DNA of 64,000 nt from the NCBI RefSeq assembly GCF_025979705.1, contig NZ_CP110136.1, positions 558,001 to 622,000 of the forward strand, given 5' to 3'. Below, piece by piece: positions 33,550-41,778 of the stretch. A program made the translations under genes and the position numbers. The notes below the pieces were generated by a model. It ran no database searches and was not told the DNA's origin. It saw nothing but the letters and a program-made list of their open reading frames with translations. The stretch's first letter is position 1. Each line of letters opens with the position of its first letter. This stretch comes from Hymenobacter sp. YIM 151858-1 (GTDB lineage: Bacteria > Bacteroidota > Bacteroidia > Cytophagales > Hymenobacteraceae).

Positions 33550-35010
33550 ATGCAATACAACTCCCTGCTGCAAGCCTACCAGGAGCAGCCCAACGTTTGG
33601 GACGAAATGTTTCACACGGAGCAGGTTCGTCCGGAGTACCAGAAATTCGTGGCCGCCATCGAGAACCTGCCCGGCACCGAGATGACGCGCAAAGACGAGC
33701 TGGCCAAAAAGCTCTTCATGAGCCAGGGCATCACGTTTACGGTGTACAACAGCGGCGAAGGCATCGAGAAGATTTTCCCCTTCGATATCATTCCGCGCAT
33801 CATTCAGCACCAGGAATGGCTGCACATCGAGGCCGGCATCAAGCAGCGGCTGCGGGCGCTCAATATCTTTCTGAAGGACATTTACCACGACCAGTTCATC
33901 ATCAAGGACGGCCTCATTCCGGCTCAGCTGATTTACTCGTGCCCGCAGTTTTTGCGCGAGATGATGAATGTGCAGGTGCCCTACGACATCTACACCCACA
34001 TTGCGGGCGTGGACTTGATCCGCGACGCCGACGGCCAGTTTTACGTGCTCGAAGACAACTTGCGCACGCCCTCGGGGGTGTCGTACATGCTCGAAAACCG
34101 CAGCATTACCTCGCGCATCTTCCCCGATTTGCTGCCCAAAAACAACGTGCAGCCCGTCAAGAACTACCCCAACCTGCTGTTTCGCAACCTGCTGGCCCTA
34201 GGTAACCGCCACGCCAGCGACCCAACGGTGGTGCTGCTCTCGCCGGGCATCTACAACTCGGCCTACTTCGAGCACGCTACGCTGGCCCGCCTGATGGGCA
34301 TTGAGCTGGTGGAGGGCGGCGACCTGGTGGTGCACAACCACCACGTGTTCATGAAAACCACCCGCGGCCTCAAGCAGGTAGATGTGATTTACCGCCGCGT
34401 CGACGACGAGTTTATCGACCCCCTGGTGTTCCGGCCCGATAGCATGCTGGGCGTGCCAGGCCTGTACGCCGCCTACCGCAAAGGCAACGTGGCCATCGTA
34501 AACGCCATGGGCAATGGCGTGGCCGACGACAAAGCCGTGTACGCCTACGTGCCGCAGATGATCCGGTACTACCTGGGCGAAGAGCCCATTCTGAAGACCG
34601 TGCCCACGTACCAAATGAGCAACCCCGAGCACCGCCAGCTGGTGTTCGACAGCATGGAGCGCATGGTCATCAAAAAGACCAACGAGTCGGGCGGGTACGG
34701 CATGCTCATCGGCAGCAGCGCCACTGAAGAGCAGATGCAGAGCTTCCGGGAAGCCATCGGGGCCGATCCGCGCAGCTACATTGCCCAGCCCATCATCAGT
34801 CTTTCTTCCACGCCCTGCTACATCAACGGGGTGCTGCAGCCGCGCCGCGTCGATTTGCGGCCTTTCGCGCTCTACGGCCCTTCGGGCATCGATATTGTGC
34901 CCGGCGGCCTTACGCGCGTAGCCTTGCAGGAAGGCTCGCTGGTGGTAAACTCCTCGCAGGGCGGCGGCAGCAAAGATACCTGGGTGCTAGGGCCCACGGC
35001 GAATGAGTGA
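33550..35010 (+). CDS. Circularly permuted type 2 ATP-grasp protein (DUF404/DUF407)
   Basis: A 486-residue member of the circularly permuted ATP-grasp family. Typical segments are FPFDIIPRIIQHQEW, IEAGIKQRLRALNIFLKDIY, HIAGVDLIRDADGQFYVLED and LRTPSGVSYMLENR. Then come a central RxDDEFIDPL region, NESGGYGMLIGSSA and a C-terminal QPRRVDLRPFALYG and VPGGLTRVALQEGS. ATP-grasp enzymes form C-N bonds through acyl phosphates. This class is predicted to make a peptide or amide product with the alpha-E and transglutaminase partners, none with a confirmed product. It is the first gene of the operon. ATG 33550 fits the family N-terminus (MQYNSLLQAY). Confidence 0.93.
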   Translation: MQYNSLLQAYQEQPNVWDEMFHTEQVRPEYQKFVAAIENLPGTEMTRKDELAKKLFMSQGITFTVYNSGEGIEKIFPFDIIPRIIQHQEWLHIEAGIKQRLRALNIFLKDIYHDQFIIKDGLIPAQLIYSCPQFLREMMNVQVPYDIYTHIAGVDLIRDADGQFYVLEDNLRTPSGVSYMLENRSITSRIFPDLLPKNNVQPVKNYPNLLFRNLLALGNRHASDPTVVLLSPGIYNSAYFEHATLARLMGIELVEGGDLVVHNHHVFMKTTRGLKQVDVIYRRVDDEFIDPLVFRPDSMLGVPGLYAAYRKGNVAIVNAMGNGVADDKAVYAYVPQMIRYYLGEEPILKTVPTYQMSNPEHRQLVFDSMERMVIKKTNESGGYGMLIGSSATEEQMQSFREAIGADPRSYIAQPIISLSSTPCYINGVLQPRRVDLRPFALYGPSGIDIVPGGLTRVALQEGSLVVNSSQGGGSKDTWVLGPTANE

Positions 35011-35080
35011 GTGAGTAGATGCGTGATGCTCGTTCTGCGGCAATCACTCATGCACTCATTCACTCATCCACTCATTCACT
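35001..35080. repeat. 8-bp tandem repeat with inverted partner between ATP-grasp and alpha-E genes
   Basis: CACTCATN is repeated four and a half times at 35045-35080. The complementary AATGAGTGAGTGAGT is at 35002-35016, and includes the last two codons and the stop of the ATP-grasp gene. The mRNA could therefore fold into a stem of variable register between the two cistrons. Confidence 0.8.
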
Positions 35081-35089
35081 ATTTCACCG

Positions 35090-36028
35090 ATGCTAAGCCG
35101 CGTTGCCGATACCCTTTACTGGATGGCCCGCTACATGGAGCGTACCCAGGCCATGTTGCAGGTTATCCGGGTTCATTACCAAACCTCGCAGGACAACCCC
35201 ACCGATTTCAGCTGGCGCCCGGTGCTGTACAGCTACGGCAACCTCGCGGCCCCCGAGCTGGCCGCCATCGAGCGCGACACGCCCCGGGTGCTGGAGCGCT
35301 TGCTGCTCGACAAGAACAACCCGGGCTCGGTGCTGAACAACGTGCTGCAGGCCCGCGAAAACGCCCGCGCCGTGCAAGACCACATTACCCAGGAGGTGTG
35401 GCAGTGCCTCAACGACTTTTACCACGCTACCCGCGGCGGCGAGGCCGTGCTGCAGATCCGGCAGGGCGACCCGCTCTCGGGCATCGATGCCTTGATGCGC
35501 AACGGGCTGGTATACATTGGCGCGGTGCAAAACACCATGCCCCGCGACGAAAGCTACGGCTACCTGAGCATGGGCAAGCTGCTGGAGCGCGCGTTCCAGA
35601 CGGCCGACATCCTGCGCATCAGCTGGCTGGGCATCGCCGAAAAAAACCAGCCCGACGGCGAGGCGGCCGAGCTGCGCCACCTTACGCAGGCCGTATCGGG
35701 GCAGGAGCTGTACCTGCGCACCAACCGCGGCAACTTCAACCCCGAAAGCGTGCTGCAGTTTGTGCTGCACAACCCGCACTTTACGCACTCGCTCACCTCG
35801 TGCCTCAACCGGCTGAGCTGGTATTTCGAGCGCCTGAAAACCGATAGCCAGCCCAAAAGCCACCAGGAGCTGGAGTTTATGATCGGGCGGCTGAGCAGCC
35901 AGGTAAAGTACACCCGCGTGGCGGCGGCCCGGCCCGAGCAGCTCAACGCGTTTTTGCTGGAGGTGCGCAAAGCCCTGCTCGACATAGCCGTGGCCCTCGG
36001 TAAACATTTCTTTGGAAGAAGCCAGTAG
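35090..36028 (+). CDS. Alpha-E domain protein (DUF403)
   Basis: A 312-residue all-helical protein of the alpha-E family. The signature start MLSRVADTLYWMARYMERTQ is followed by conserved SVLNNVLQARENARAVQD, QEVWQCLNDFY and a C-terminal FERLKTDSQP segment. It is encoded 79 nt after the ATP-grasp gene and 5 nt before the transglutaminase gene, the standard order for this locus. The family is proposed to work with the ATP-grasp ligase, but no activity is assigned. Confidence 0.93.
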   Translation: MLSRVADTLYWMARYMERTQAMLQVIRVHYQTSQDNPTDFSWRPVLYSYGNLAAPELAAIERDTPRVLERLLLDKNNPGSVLNNVLQARENARAVQDHITQEVWQCLNDFYHATRGGEAVLQIRQGDPLSGIDALMRNGLVYIGAVQNTMPRDESYGYLSMGKLLERAFQTADILRISWLGIAEKNQPDGEAAELRHLTQAVSGQELYLRTNRGNFNPESVLQFVLHNPHFTHSLTSCLNRLSWYFERLKTDSQPKSHQELEFMIGRLSSQVKYTRVAAARPEQLNAFLLEVRKALLDIAVALGKHFFGRSQ

Positions 36029-36033
36029 CACCC

Positions 36034-37026
36034 ATGCCCGCCTACAACATCAAGCACATTACGCGCTATACCTACGCCTCCGAGGTTATCGATTGTGCCA
36101 ACCAGATTATGCTGTACCCGATTGAGGACGAGCGGCTGGAGGTGCTGCGCCACGAGCTGACCGTGGTACACGACTCGGGCGAGCGGCAGCCCACGGCCAT
36201 TGGCACCTACACCGATTGCTTCGGCAACACGGTGGGGGTGTTCACGGTGCTGCAGCCCCACACGGTGCTCGTCATCGAGTCGGAAAAGCAGGTGGTGACC
36301 CGGCCCGTGGCGCTGCCCCCCGACGACGTGCCGGCCGAGCAGCAGTGGAAGCACTTGCGCACGTTGGCAACCAACCCGGCGTTCATCGATTTTATGGCGC
36401 CGGAGGATTTCCCCTCGGCCCAGGAGGTCCAAAACACGCTCAGCCCGTTGGTAAGCTTCGCCAGCACGCCGCTGCAAAACGCGCAGGCGCTGTCGGCGTA
36501 CGTGTACAATAACTTTCTGTACCAGAAGGGCATAACCAACGTGGAAACCCCCGCCGAGGAAATATGGCGGCTGAAGGCCGGCGTGTGCCAGGATTTTGCC
36601 CACATCCTGCTGGCCATGCTGCGCCTGTTTGGGATACCGGCCCGCTACGTAAGCGGCTACGTGTGCCCCCGCGACGAAACCGTGCGCGGCACCGGGGCTA
36701 CCCACGCCTGGGTGGAGGCGTACATCCCGTTTTACGGCTGGCTGGGCCTCGATCCGACGAACAATTGCCTGGTGAGCGACGGGCACGTGCGCATTGCCCT
36801 CGGGCGCAGCTTTGCCGATTGCACCCCCGTGAAAGGCACCTACAAAGGCAGCGGCAGCCACAAGCTTTCGGTGGCGGTACACATCGAGAGCAGCCAGCCC
36901 GAGCAGGCCAAACAGGCCTTGGCGCTGCCCCTGGCCCCGCAGGAGGCGCGCGATGCGGACGCCCCCGTTAACTCGTACCGCCACCACCTCGAGCAGCAAC
37001 AGCAGCAACAGCAGCAACAGCAATAG
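36034..37026 (+). CDS. Transglutaminase-like cysteine peptidase/ligase with polyglutamine tail
   Basis: A 330-residue protein of the bacterial transglutaminase-like family. The N-terminal beta domain starts YNIKHITRYTYASEVIDCANQ. The catalytic triad is Cys185 (AGVCQDFAH), His224 (GATHAWVEAY) and Asp near 239 (GLDPTNN). GIPARYVSGYVCPRDE is typical. No signal peptide is present. It ends in ten consecutive Gln (36994-37023), encoded by a 9-nt CAGCAACAG repeat, which is unusual for the family. It is the third gene of the ATP-grasp/alpha-E operon and may cleave or ligate the amide product. Confidence 0.92.
   Translation: MPAYNIKHITRYTYASEVIDCANQIMLYPIEDERLEVLRHELTVVHDSGERQPTAIGTYTDCFGNTVGVFTVLQPHTVLVIESEKQVVTRPVALPPDDVPAEQQWKHLRTLATNPAFIDFMAPEDFPSAQEVQNTLSPLVSFASTPLQNAQALSAYVYNNFLYQKGITNVETPAEEIWRLKAGVCQDFAHILLAMLRLFGIPARYVSGYVCPRDETVRGTGATHAWVEAYIPFYGWLGLDPTNNCLVSDGHVRIALGRSFADCTPVKGTYKGSGSHKLSVAVHIESSQPEQAKQALALPLAPQEARDADAPVNSYRHHLEQQQQQQQQQQ
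36994..37023 (+). repeat. CAG/CAA microsatellite encoding a Gln10 tail
   Basis: Three copies of CAGCAACAG plus one CAA directly before the TAG stop codon. Slippage would change tail length without breaking the frame. Confidence 0.9.
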
Positions 37027-37124
37027 GGCCGCCAGGCTTGGGAGGGGGGCCGCTGCCCTAGGTCCAGAAATTAGCCGCAACCTCGACAGCCGCGGGCAGG
37101 GGCGGCGCCGTATGCAGGCATATA

Positions 37125-37132
37125 TAACTTTG
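37125..37132 (+). promoter_or_regulatory. -7 promoter box TAACTTTG abutting the AI-2E transporter start codon
   Basis: A perfect TAnnTTTG match ending 7 nt before the ATG at 37140. With usual spacing, transcription would begin almost at the start codon, giving a leaderless or near-leaderless mRNA. No TTTG is present at -33. Confidence 0.5.
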
Positions 37133-37139
37133 CCCGCAT

Positions 37140-38231
37140 ATGTCGCTGCAAAACCTTTCCTTGCGCCGCTCCAACGAGGTGCTGCTGCTCTTTGTGCTGA
37201 GCGTGGTGGTGCTGTACTTCGGGCGGGTATTTCTGATTCCGCTGGTGTTTGCGGCGGTGCTGGCCATGCTGCTGGCCCCCGTGGCGCGGCGGCTCGAGCG
37301 GTGGCACCTAGGGCGGGTAGGGGCGGCGCTGCTGTGCGTGCTGCTGTTGCTGGCGTTTGTGGGCGGCTGCATTTTCATCATCGGGGTGCAGGCGGCCAAC
37401 ATTTCGGAGCAGTTGCCCCAAATTCAGCAAAAGCTGCAGCAGCTGCTGGCCCAGGCCCAGCACTGGATTCAGCAGCAGTTTGGGGTAGCGCCGGCCCAGC
37501 AGATTAAGTTTGTGCAGGAGCAGGTAAGCCGGCTGGCCCAATCGGCCAACCAGTTTCTTACCATGTCGCTCAAGGGCATCGGCGGGCTGCTGAGCGGCTT
37601 TGTGCTGGTGTTGCTGTACTTGTTTTTCCTGATTTGGGGCCGCGATAAACTGCGGAAGTTCTTTTTGCAGCTCGGCCCCGCCGAGCGCCGTGCCGAAGTA
37701 GGCCAGGTGCTCGACGACATCACCAAGGTGGCCGGCCAGTACCTCTCGGGGCGGCTGCTGTCGATGCTGTTTCTGGCCGTGTTCTACGGTGTGGGCTTTT
37801 CCATCGTCGGGCTGAAAAACGCCTTGCTGCTAAGCCTGATTGCGGTGCTGCCCACGCTCATACCGTACGTGGGGGCCTTTGTGGGCGCGTTTTTTCCGCT
37901 GACCATGGCCCTGGTGAGCGGCACCTCGGGGCAAATGCTGCCGGTGGCGGGCGTGCTGGTGGCCGCCCAGGTAATCGACAACAACATCATCGAGCCGCTG
38001 GTAATGGGGTCGCAGCTCAACCTGAGCCCCATCTTCACCATCATTGCCATCGTAATCGGCGAGCTGCTGTGGGGCATACCGGGCATGATTCTGTTTGAGC
38101 CCATCCTGGCCGTAATCCGGATTGTGTGCGCCCACGTGCCGGCCCTGCACCCCTACGCCTTTCTGCTCGAAGACGAAGTGGCCGAGCCGCGCTGGGTAGG
38201 GCGCATCAAGCAGCTGGTGCAGCGCAAGTAA
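37140..38231 (+). CDS. AI-2E family transporter
   Basis: A 363-residue inner-membrane protein of the AI-2E (TqsA/PerM/YdiK) family. Two pairs of helices flank a periplasmic amphipathic region rich in Gln and Leu (about residues 85-140, NISEQLPQIQQKLQQLLAQ). The C-terminal helices contain GYSIVGLKNALLL-like sequence (GVGFSIVGLKNALLL), VLPTLIPYVGAFVGAFFP and QVIDNNIIEPLVMGSQLNLSP, the strongest family signature. Members include exporters of quorum signals and Na+/H+ antiporters, so substrate is open. It has its own promoter, 113 nt after the transglutaminase gene. Confidence 0.92.
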   Translation: MSLQNLSLRRSNEVLLLFVLSVVVLYFGRVFLIPLVFAAVLAMLLAPVARRLERWHLGRVGAALLCVLLLLAFVGGCIFIIGVQAANISEQLPQIQQKLQQLLAQAQHWIQQQFGVAPAQQIKFVQEQVSRLAQSANQFLTMSLKGIGGLLSGFVLVLLYLFFLIWGRDKLRKFFLQLGPAERRAEVGQVLDDITKVAGQYLSGRLLSMLFLAVFYGVGFSIVGLKNALLLSLIAVLPTLIPYVGAFVGAFFPLTMALVSGTSGQMLPVAGVLVAAQVIDNNIIEPLVMGSQLNLSPIFTIIAIVIGELLWGIPGMILFEPILAVIRIVCAHVPALHPYAFLLEDEVAEPRWVGRIKQLVQRK

Positions 38232-38313
38232 TAAGGTGCATAAACACCCAGGGCACTGCCGGCGCTTATCAGCAGTGCCCTAGGTCGGGAGCAAGTGCCT
38301 GGGGCCGATGGGG

Positions 38314-39042
38314 TTACTTTACCCCGTCGATGGCCTTTTGCATGAAGCCGGCAATGTTGGGGTGAGAAAGGGCATGGAACACGACTTTGCCTTCCTTATC
38401 GAGCACCACATTGGTGGGGAAGGCCCGCACGCCGTACCGCTGCGCCAGCGCCCGGGCGCCGGGTATGTGGGCGTAGGCAAACGGGTTATCCTTGGTAAAC
38501 TTCTGAATGGCGAATTTCTCGTCGAGGGCCACGGCCAGAAACACCACGTCCGGGCGCTGGGCGTTTTGCTCCACCAGGCGGTTCAGGTCGGGTATTTCGC
38601 GGCGGCAGGGCGGGCAGCCGATAAACCAGAAGTTGAGCACCACCACCTTGCCGAGCAGCTCCTTGCTGTCGTACTTCCGGCCATTGATGTCCCACACCTT
38701 AAATGGCGCCATGGCCTGGCCGGTTTTGAAAAACGGGCTTTCCGCGGGCGGGGGCATGCGGGCCAGCTGCGCCGCCCGCTCCTCGGGGCTTTGGGGCAGC
38801 ACCACAAACACCGGGTTGGCCGGCGAGTAATTAGGCGCAGGCGTCAGCTTAAACTCACCCGATGCTACCAGGCCGCTCCACACCTGGTACGGCAGGCGCT
38901 GGCCTTCGGCATCGGTCACCACGGAGTTCTGATCGACCCGAACGCGCTGCGGCGCGGCTGCGGTAGTTGGTGGGGTTTCTTGCGCAGCAACCAGGCCGCA
39001 ACCGGCCAGCAGCAAGCCGAGCGTAAGTACAAATTGCTTCAT
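38314..39042 (-). CDS. TlpA-like thiol-disulfide lipoprotein
   Basis: A 242-residue envelope thioredoxin-fold protein. The N-terminus is a lipoprotein signal (LGLLLAGC, lipidated Cys15). A ~100-residue N-terminal extension is followed by a TlpA/ResA thioredoxin domain with VVLNFWFIGCPPCRREIPDLN; the active site CPPC is as in ResA-like proteins. The cis-Pro motif GVRAFPTNVVLDKEGK is present. It is probably a periplasmic reductant for cytochrome c maturation or surface protein folding. Single gene, convergent with the AI-2E transporter. Confidence 0.9.
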   Translation of the reverse strand: MKQFVLTLGLLLAGCGLVAAQETPPTTAAAPQRVRVDQNSVVTDAEGQRLPYQVWSGLVASGEFKLTPAPNYSPANPVFVVLPQSPEERAAQLARMPPPAESPFFKTGQAMAPFKVWDINGRKYDSKELLGKVVVLNFWFIGCPPCRREIPDLNRLVEQNAQRPDVVFLAVALDEKFAIQKFTKDNPFAYAHIPGARALAQRYGVRAFPTNVVLDKEGKVVFHALSHPNIAGFMQKAIDGVK

Positions 39043-39166
39043 CGATGCAATGCTAGCTATTGATAAAAAGAAGGTTGTGGCTTGGCTGCCGCGCCGCAGC
39101 TACCAACGCGCCCGGTACGGCTACCGCCCAGCCAGGCGCAGCCACGCGCCTAGGTGCCAGCGCCGC

Positions 39167-39619
39167 TCACGACAGCAAGCGGGCCTGCTGCGCGGCTTTG
39201 ATAAGCGCCGGGGCATTTTTGAGCGTGGCCAGGGCAACCTCCTTGGCGGCTTGCTTTACCTCGTCGCGGTGGATGTCGCGAATTTCCTCCTGCACCAGCT
39301 CGGTTAGCGTTTGCACGGCCTGGCTGAGCGCTTGCCGGCGCGGCCGCTCGGTGCGCAACTCGGCCAGGGCCTCGGCCACGTGGGCCTGCATGTTTTTGCG
39401 CCGGATATGAAATACCGACTCCTGCGCCAATTGCCGCTGCACCGAGTTGAGCAACGTTACCAGCGGCAGCAGCTTGCAGGCCCCGCTAATCATTGCCCGG
39501 TTGAGCCGGTCGGGGTGCGGGGCCGCGTCGGCGGGGGCGGCCAGCACCGGGCCCGGCTCCGGCACGGACTGAAGCTCGAGGGCCTCGTGGTAATAGTGGG
39601 GTTTATCGGCTGAAAGCAT
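39167..39619 (-). CDS. Helical protein of unknown function
   Basis: A 150-residue soluble protein. A Pro/Ala-rich N-terminal 40 residues is followed by predicted long helices (LNRAMISGACKLLPLVTLLN, EALAELRTERPRRQALSQAV, TELVQEEIRDIHRDEVKQAA). No signal peptide, metal motif or named family was recognised. Reads as a genuine protein, with heptad-like hydrophobic spacing. CCTAGG sites flank it at 39149 and 39622. Confidence 0.65.
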   Translation of the reverse strand: MLSADKPHYYHEALELQSVPEPGPVLAAPADAAPHPDRLNRAMISGACKLLPLVTLLNSVQRQLAQESVFHIRRKNMQAHVAEALAELRTERPRRQALSQAVQTLTELVQEEIRDIHRDEVKQAAKEVALATLKNAPALIKAAQQARLLS

Positions 39620-39873
39620 GGCCTAGGTGGCAGCGGGATAGTTGCGCCGCCAAGGTAGCAAGCCCACGCAATTTTATGGTAAGGTGTGGGGTTGGTTTGC
39701 CGTGCGAGCTACGCCGCGGGGGCCGCGGCCGCAGGCCCTAGGTGCACTGGGGGCCGCTAAGCCGGGCAGCTCCGTGCTGGTACGGGTTTTTAGTATAGAT
39801 GAATTGCAATACTTGTAGGTAGTAGGACAAATCCCTAGGTTGGCAGTACCGCACCGCTGCCTACCACCACCTT

Positions 39874-40128
39874 ATGTCCATGTTCAAAGCTCTGCTGCTT
39901 GCCAGTTTGCTGTGGGCTGGGGCGCCCGCCCCGGCCGCACGGCAAGCCTACATAACCCGCCCGGCCGCCACAGCGCAAACCGTGTATGTGTGCGTCAGCA
40001 AATCGTCGGTGGCGTACCACGCATCCGACGATTGCCCGGGCCTGAACCGCTGCACGCACGAGGTGCGCGCCATGGCCGTGGGGGCAGCGCAGGAAATGGG
40101 CAAGCGCGCCTGCCAGAAGTGCTACTAA
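39874..40128 (+). CDS. Small secreted Cys/His-rich protein
   Basis: An 84-residue exported protein with a signal peptide (MFKALLLASLLWAGAPAPAA). The mature part has VYVCVSKSSVAYHASDDCPGLNRCTHEV (quoted in parts: VYVCVSKSSVAYH, DDCPGLNRCTHEV) and ends MGKRACQKCY. The spacing YH-x4-DC-x2-L-x2-C and C-x2-C recurs in small Bacteroidota proteins, and the conserved Cys and His could bind a metal or form disulfides. Function unknown. A strong terminator follows. Confidence 0.75.
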   Translation: MSMFKALLLASLLWAGAPAPAARQAYITRPAATAQTVYVCVSKSSVAYHASDDCPGLNRCTHEVRAMAVGAAQEMGKRACQKCY

Positions 40129-40154
40129 CCCCGCACGCCCCGGGCACCTAGGGC

Positions 40155-40200
40155 CACGCACAAAAAAGGGCGAACCGCTGGGTTCGCCCTTTTTGCGTGC
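40155..40200. terminator. Bidirectional intrinsic terminator
   Basis: Stem AAAGGGCGAACC / GGTTCGCCCTTT with a GCTG loop, extended by A-rich and T-rich arms (CGCACAAAAAA and TTTTTGCGTG). It serves the convergent small Cys/His protein and lipoprotein metallopeptidase genes. Confidence 0.93.
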
Positions 40201-40217
40201 TGGCAGCCAGGTTGTTG

Positions 40218-41393
40218 CTACATCACCAGCTGGGGCAGTTGCGCGTCGAACAGCCTGGCAAACTCCTGCGGGCTCAGGATGTGGCCCTGCTTCTGGGCGT
40301 TGTTGGCCAGGCTGTAGCCCCACTCGGCGGCAGCCATGCGCTGCGCCGGCGTGCCGTGGTGCCCGTCGCTGGTAAAGGCACAGTCGCCGATGTTGAAGAA
40401 CACCTCCAGGAACAAGCGTACGCGCTTCCACTGCATGGCGGCGCCGCGGGCGTGCGAGAGGTAGTAAGCCGAGTAGGCATCGGCCATCAGCTCGGTGCGG
40501 CGGGTTGCCTCGGGGCTTTCCACATCGCCGAACAAATTGAGCGCAAACTGAATCTGGTGGCCGAACTCGTGAGCCAGGATGGCTTGCGGGGCCACGTCGC
40601 CAAAGCCAATGGCCGTGTAGCCTTCCATGATGCCGTCGCCCATCACGATTTTATCCGGAATGGTAGCGAAGGGCGGGTAGTCGAAGCCATCGAGGGCAAA
40701 CGCGTTGAAGGTAAAGATGGGGTGGGTGCCGTCGCGGAACTGCGGTATCTGGTCGGCGAGCAGGGCCACAATCTGGGCCAGCGTAGCGGCGGTGGTTTTG
40801 CTGACGCCGTAGGCCGCCTCGTAGGTTTTGGCAATTTTGGTTTGGTCGAGCAGCACGTTGCCGTGCATGGCCACCATCACCATTTCGCCCGATTCAATCG
40901 TCCAGAAACGGCGCAGGTCCTTAAACGATTTGGTGAGGCGCTGGCTGTACTCGCCGTTCTGGCCAAAGCTTTGGTTGGCCGAGCTGTTCTCGAACACGAA
41001 GGCGTAGTACGAGGGCAGGTTCAGCATGTCGTACCGGATGGCGTAGTTAATCACCTGCCGGTTCCAGTCGGATAGCTGCCCGTCGAGCCACAGGTTCAGG
41101 GGCGTGCTGTCGTCGCAGGGGGTGGGCTCAACGGCCAGCAGGCGCTGGGCCAAATCGCGGTACTGCGGATCGGTTTGCAGCAGCCGCGCCGAGCGTTGCT
41201 GCAGTTTTTCCTCGACCCCGGCCGGCAAAGTAGCCCGCAGCTGCTCAACGCGCTCGATAGTCGCCGCCGCCGAGAGCTGTGCCGATTGCGTGGTTGCCAC
41301 CGGCGCAACCGTGCTATCAGCCTCTTTCTGGCAACCCGTGAGCAGGGTAAACGAAGCGGCAACGCAGGCCAGCAATAGCTTTACTTGTTTCAT
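40218..41393 (-). CDS. Lipoprotein zinc metallopeptidase (HEFGH type)
   Basis: A 391-residue lipoprotein with signal and lipobox (SFTLLTGCQKE, Cys21). The C-terminal half carries the zincin motif AILAHEFGHQIQFAL, followed by RRTELMADAYSAYYLSHARG, in which Glu/Asp probably completes the zinc site. A late FTSDGHHGTPAQRMAAAEWG segment is also typical of the putative neutral zinc metallopeptidase group. It is probably anchored in the outer membrane or periplasm. Start 41393 is chosen for the lipoprotein signal. Substrate unknown. Confidence 0.85.
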   Translation of the reverse strand: MKQVKLLLACVAASFTLLTGCQKEADSTVAPVATTQSAQLSAAATIERVEQLRATLPAGVEEKLQQRSARLLQTDPQYRDLAQRLLAVEPTPCDDSTPLNLWLDGQLSDWNRQVINYAIRYDMLNLPSYYAFVFENSSANQSFGQNGEYSQRLTKSFKDLRRFWTIESGEMVMVAMHGNVLLDQTKIAKTYEAAYGVSKTTAATLAQIVALLADQIPQFRDGTHPIFTFNAFALDGFDYPPFATIPDKIVMGDGIMEGYTAIGFGDVAPQAILAHEFGHQIQFALNLFGDVESPEATRRTELMADAYSAYYLSHARGAAMQWKRVRLFLEVFFNIGDCAFTSDGHHGTPAQRMAAAEWGYSLANNAQKQGHILSPQEFARLFDAQLPQLVM

Positions 41394-41575
41394 ACAAACG
41401 GATGGGAAGGTGAAACGAAAGGGTATAGTAAGGCGTGGCCCGGCTGTAGGGTGTCGGTACAACCGGGGTATGTGCTAATCCCAATGCGGCTAGTGCTCCT
41501 GGTGGAAGAGGTGTTCTAAAGTATGATTAAGTATAATAATATCATAGCAAAATCTTATTTGATGTTGATTGAATG

Positions 41576-41778
41576 TTTGTACCGACTGCCAGGCAATGCG
41601 GTCAGGCCCTCTTCGAGGGTGGCTGCCGAACGTAACGCTACTCCGCGGACGCCCGAGCTTAAAACCTGCTTCACTACCGGGCTAAGGCTTTTGGGCACCA
41701 AAATTGCGCGCAGCTGGCAGCGGCTAGTCCACAATCCATAGCTCCACCCAAAAGCCCAGGGTTTTGCCCTGGGCTTTT
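41576..41778 (+). ncRNA. Candidate small RNA ending at an orphan terminator
   Basis: An AT-rich promoter-like stretch (41518-41578) is followed by about 170 nt without a coding frame of quality, containing a CCCTC/GAGGG hairpin, then a strong terminator. No annotated gene on either strand would otherwise use that terminator. No known RNA family was recognised. The assignment and strand are inference only. Confidence 0.3.
41750..41778. terminator. Orphan intrinsic terminator
   Basis: A perfect 12-bp stem AAAAGCCCAGGG / CCCTGGGCTTTT with a TTTTG loop. It is symmetrical, so it could act in either direction. No neighbouring gene runs into it. Confidence 0.8.

Noticed and set aside
35045-35080. 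Possible CRISPR-like array (CACTCATN repeats)
   Set aside because: The unit is 8 bp without spacers, so it is a simple tandem repeat.
35093-36031. 312-codon minus-strand frame opposite the alpha-E gene
   Set aside because: It is the shadow of a strongly supported gene, and its composition (Ala/Gly/His/Val rich) is typical of shadow frames in GC-rich DNA.
35560-37080. 506-codon minus-strand frame opposite the transglutaminase gene
   Set aside because: It contains a poly-Leu run that is just the complement of the CAG/CAA repeat and has no recognisable domain.
41576-41765. tmRNA-like 3' end (CATAGCTCCACC before a terminator)
   Set aside because: There is no matching GGGGCTG-type 5' end upstream and no T-arm with TTCGA, so it is not a tmRNA.
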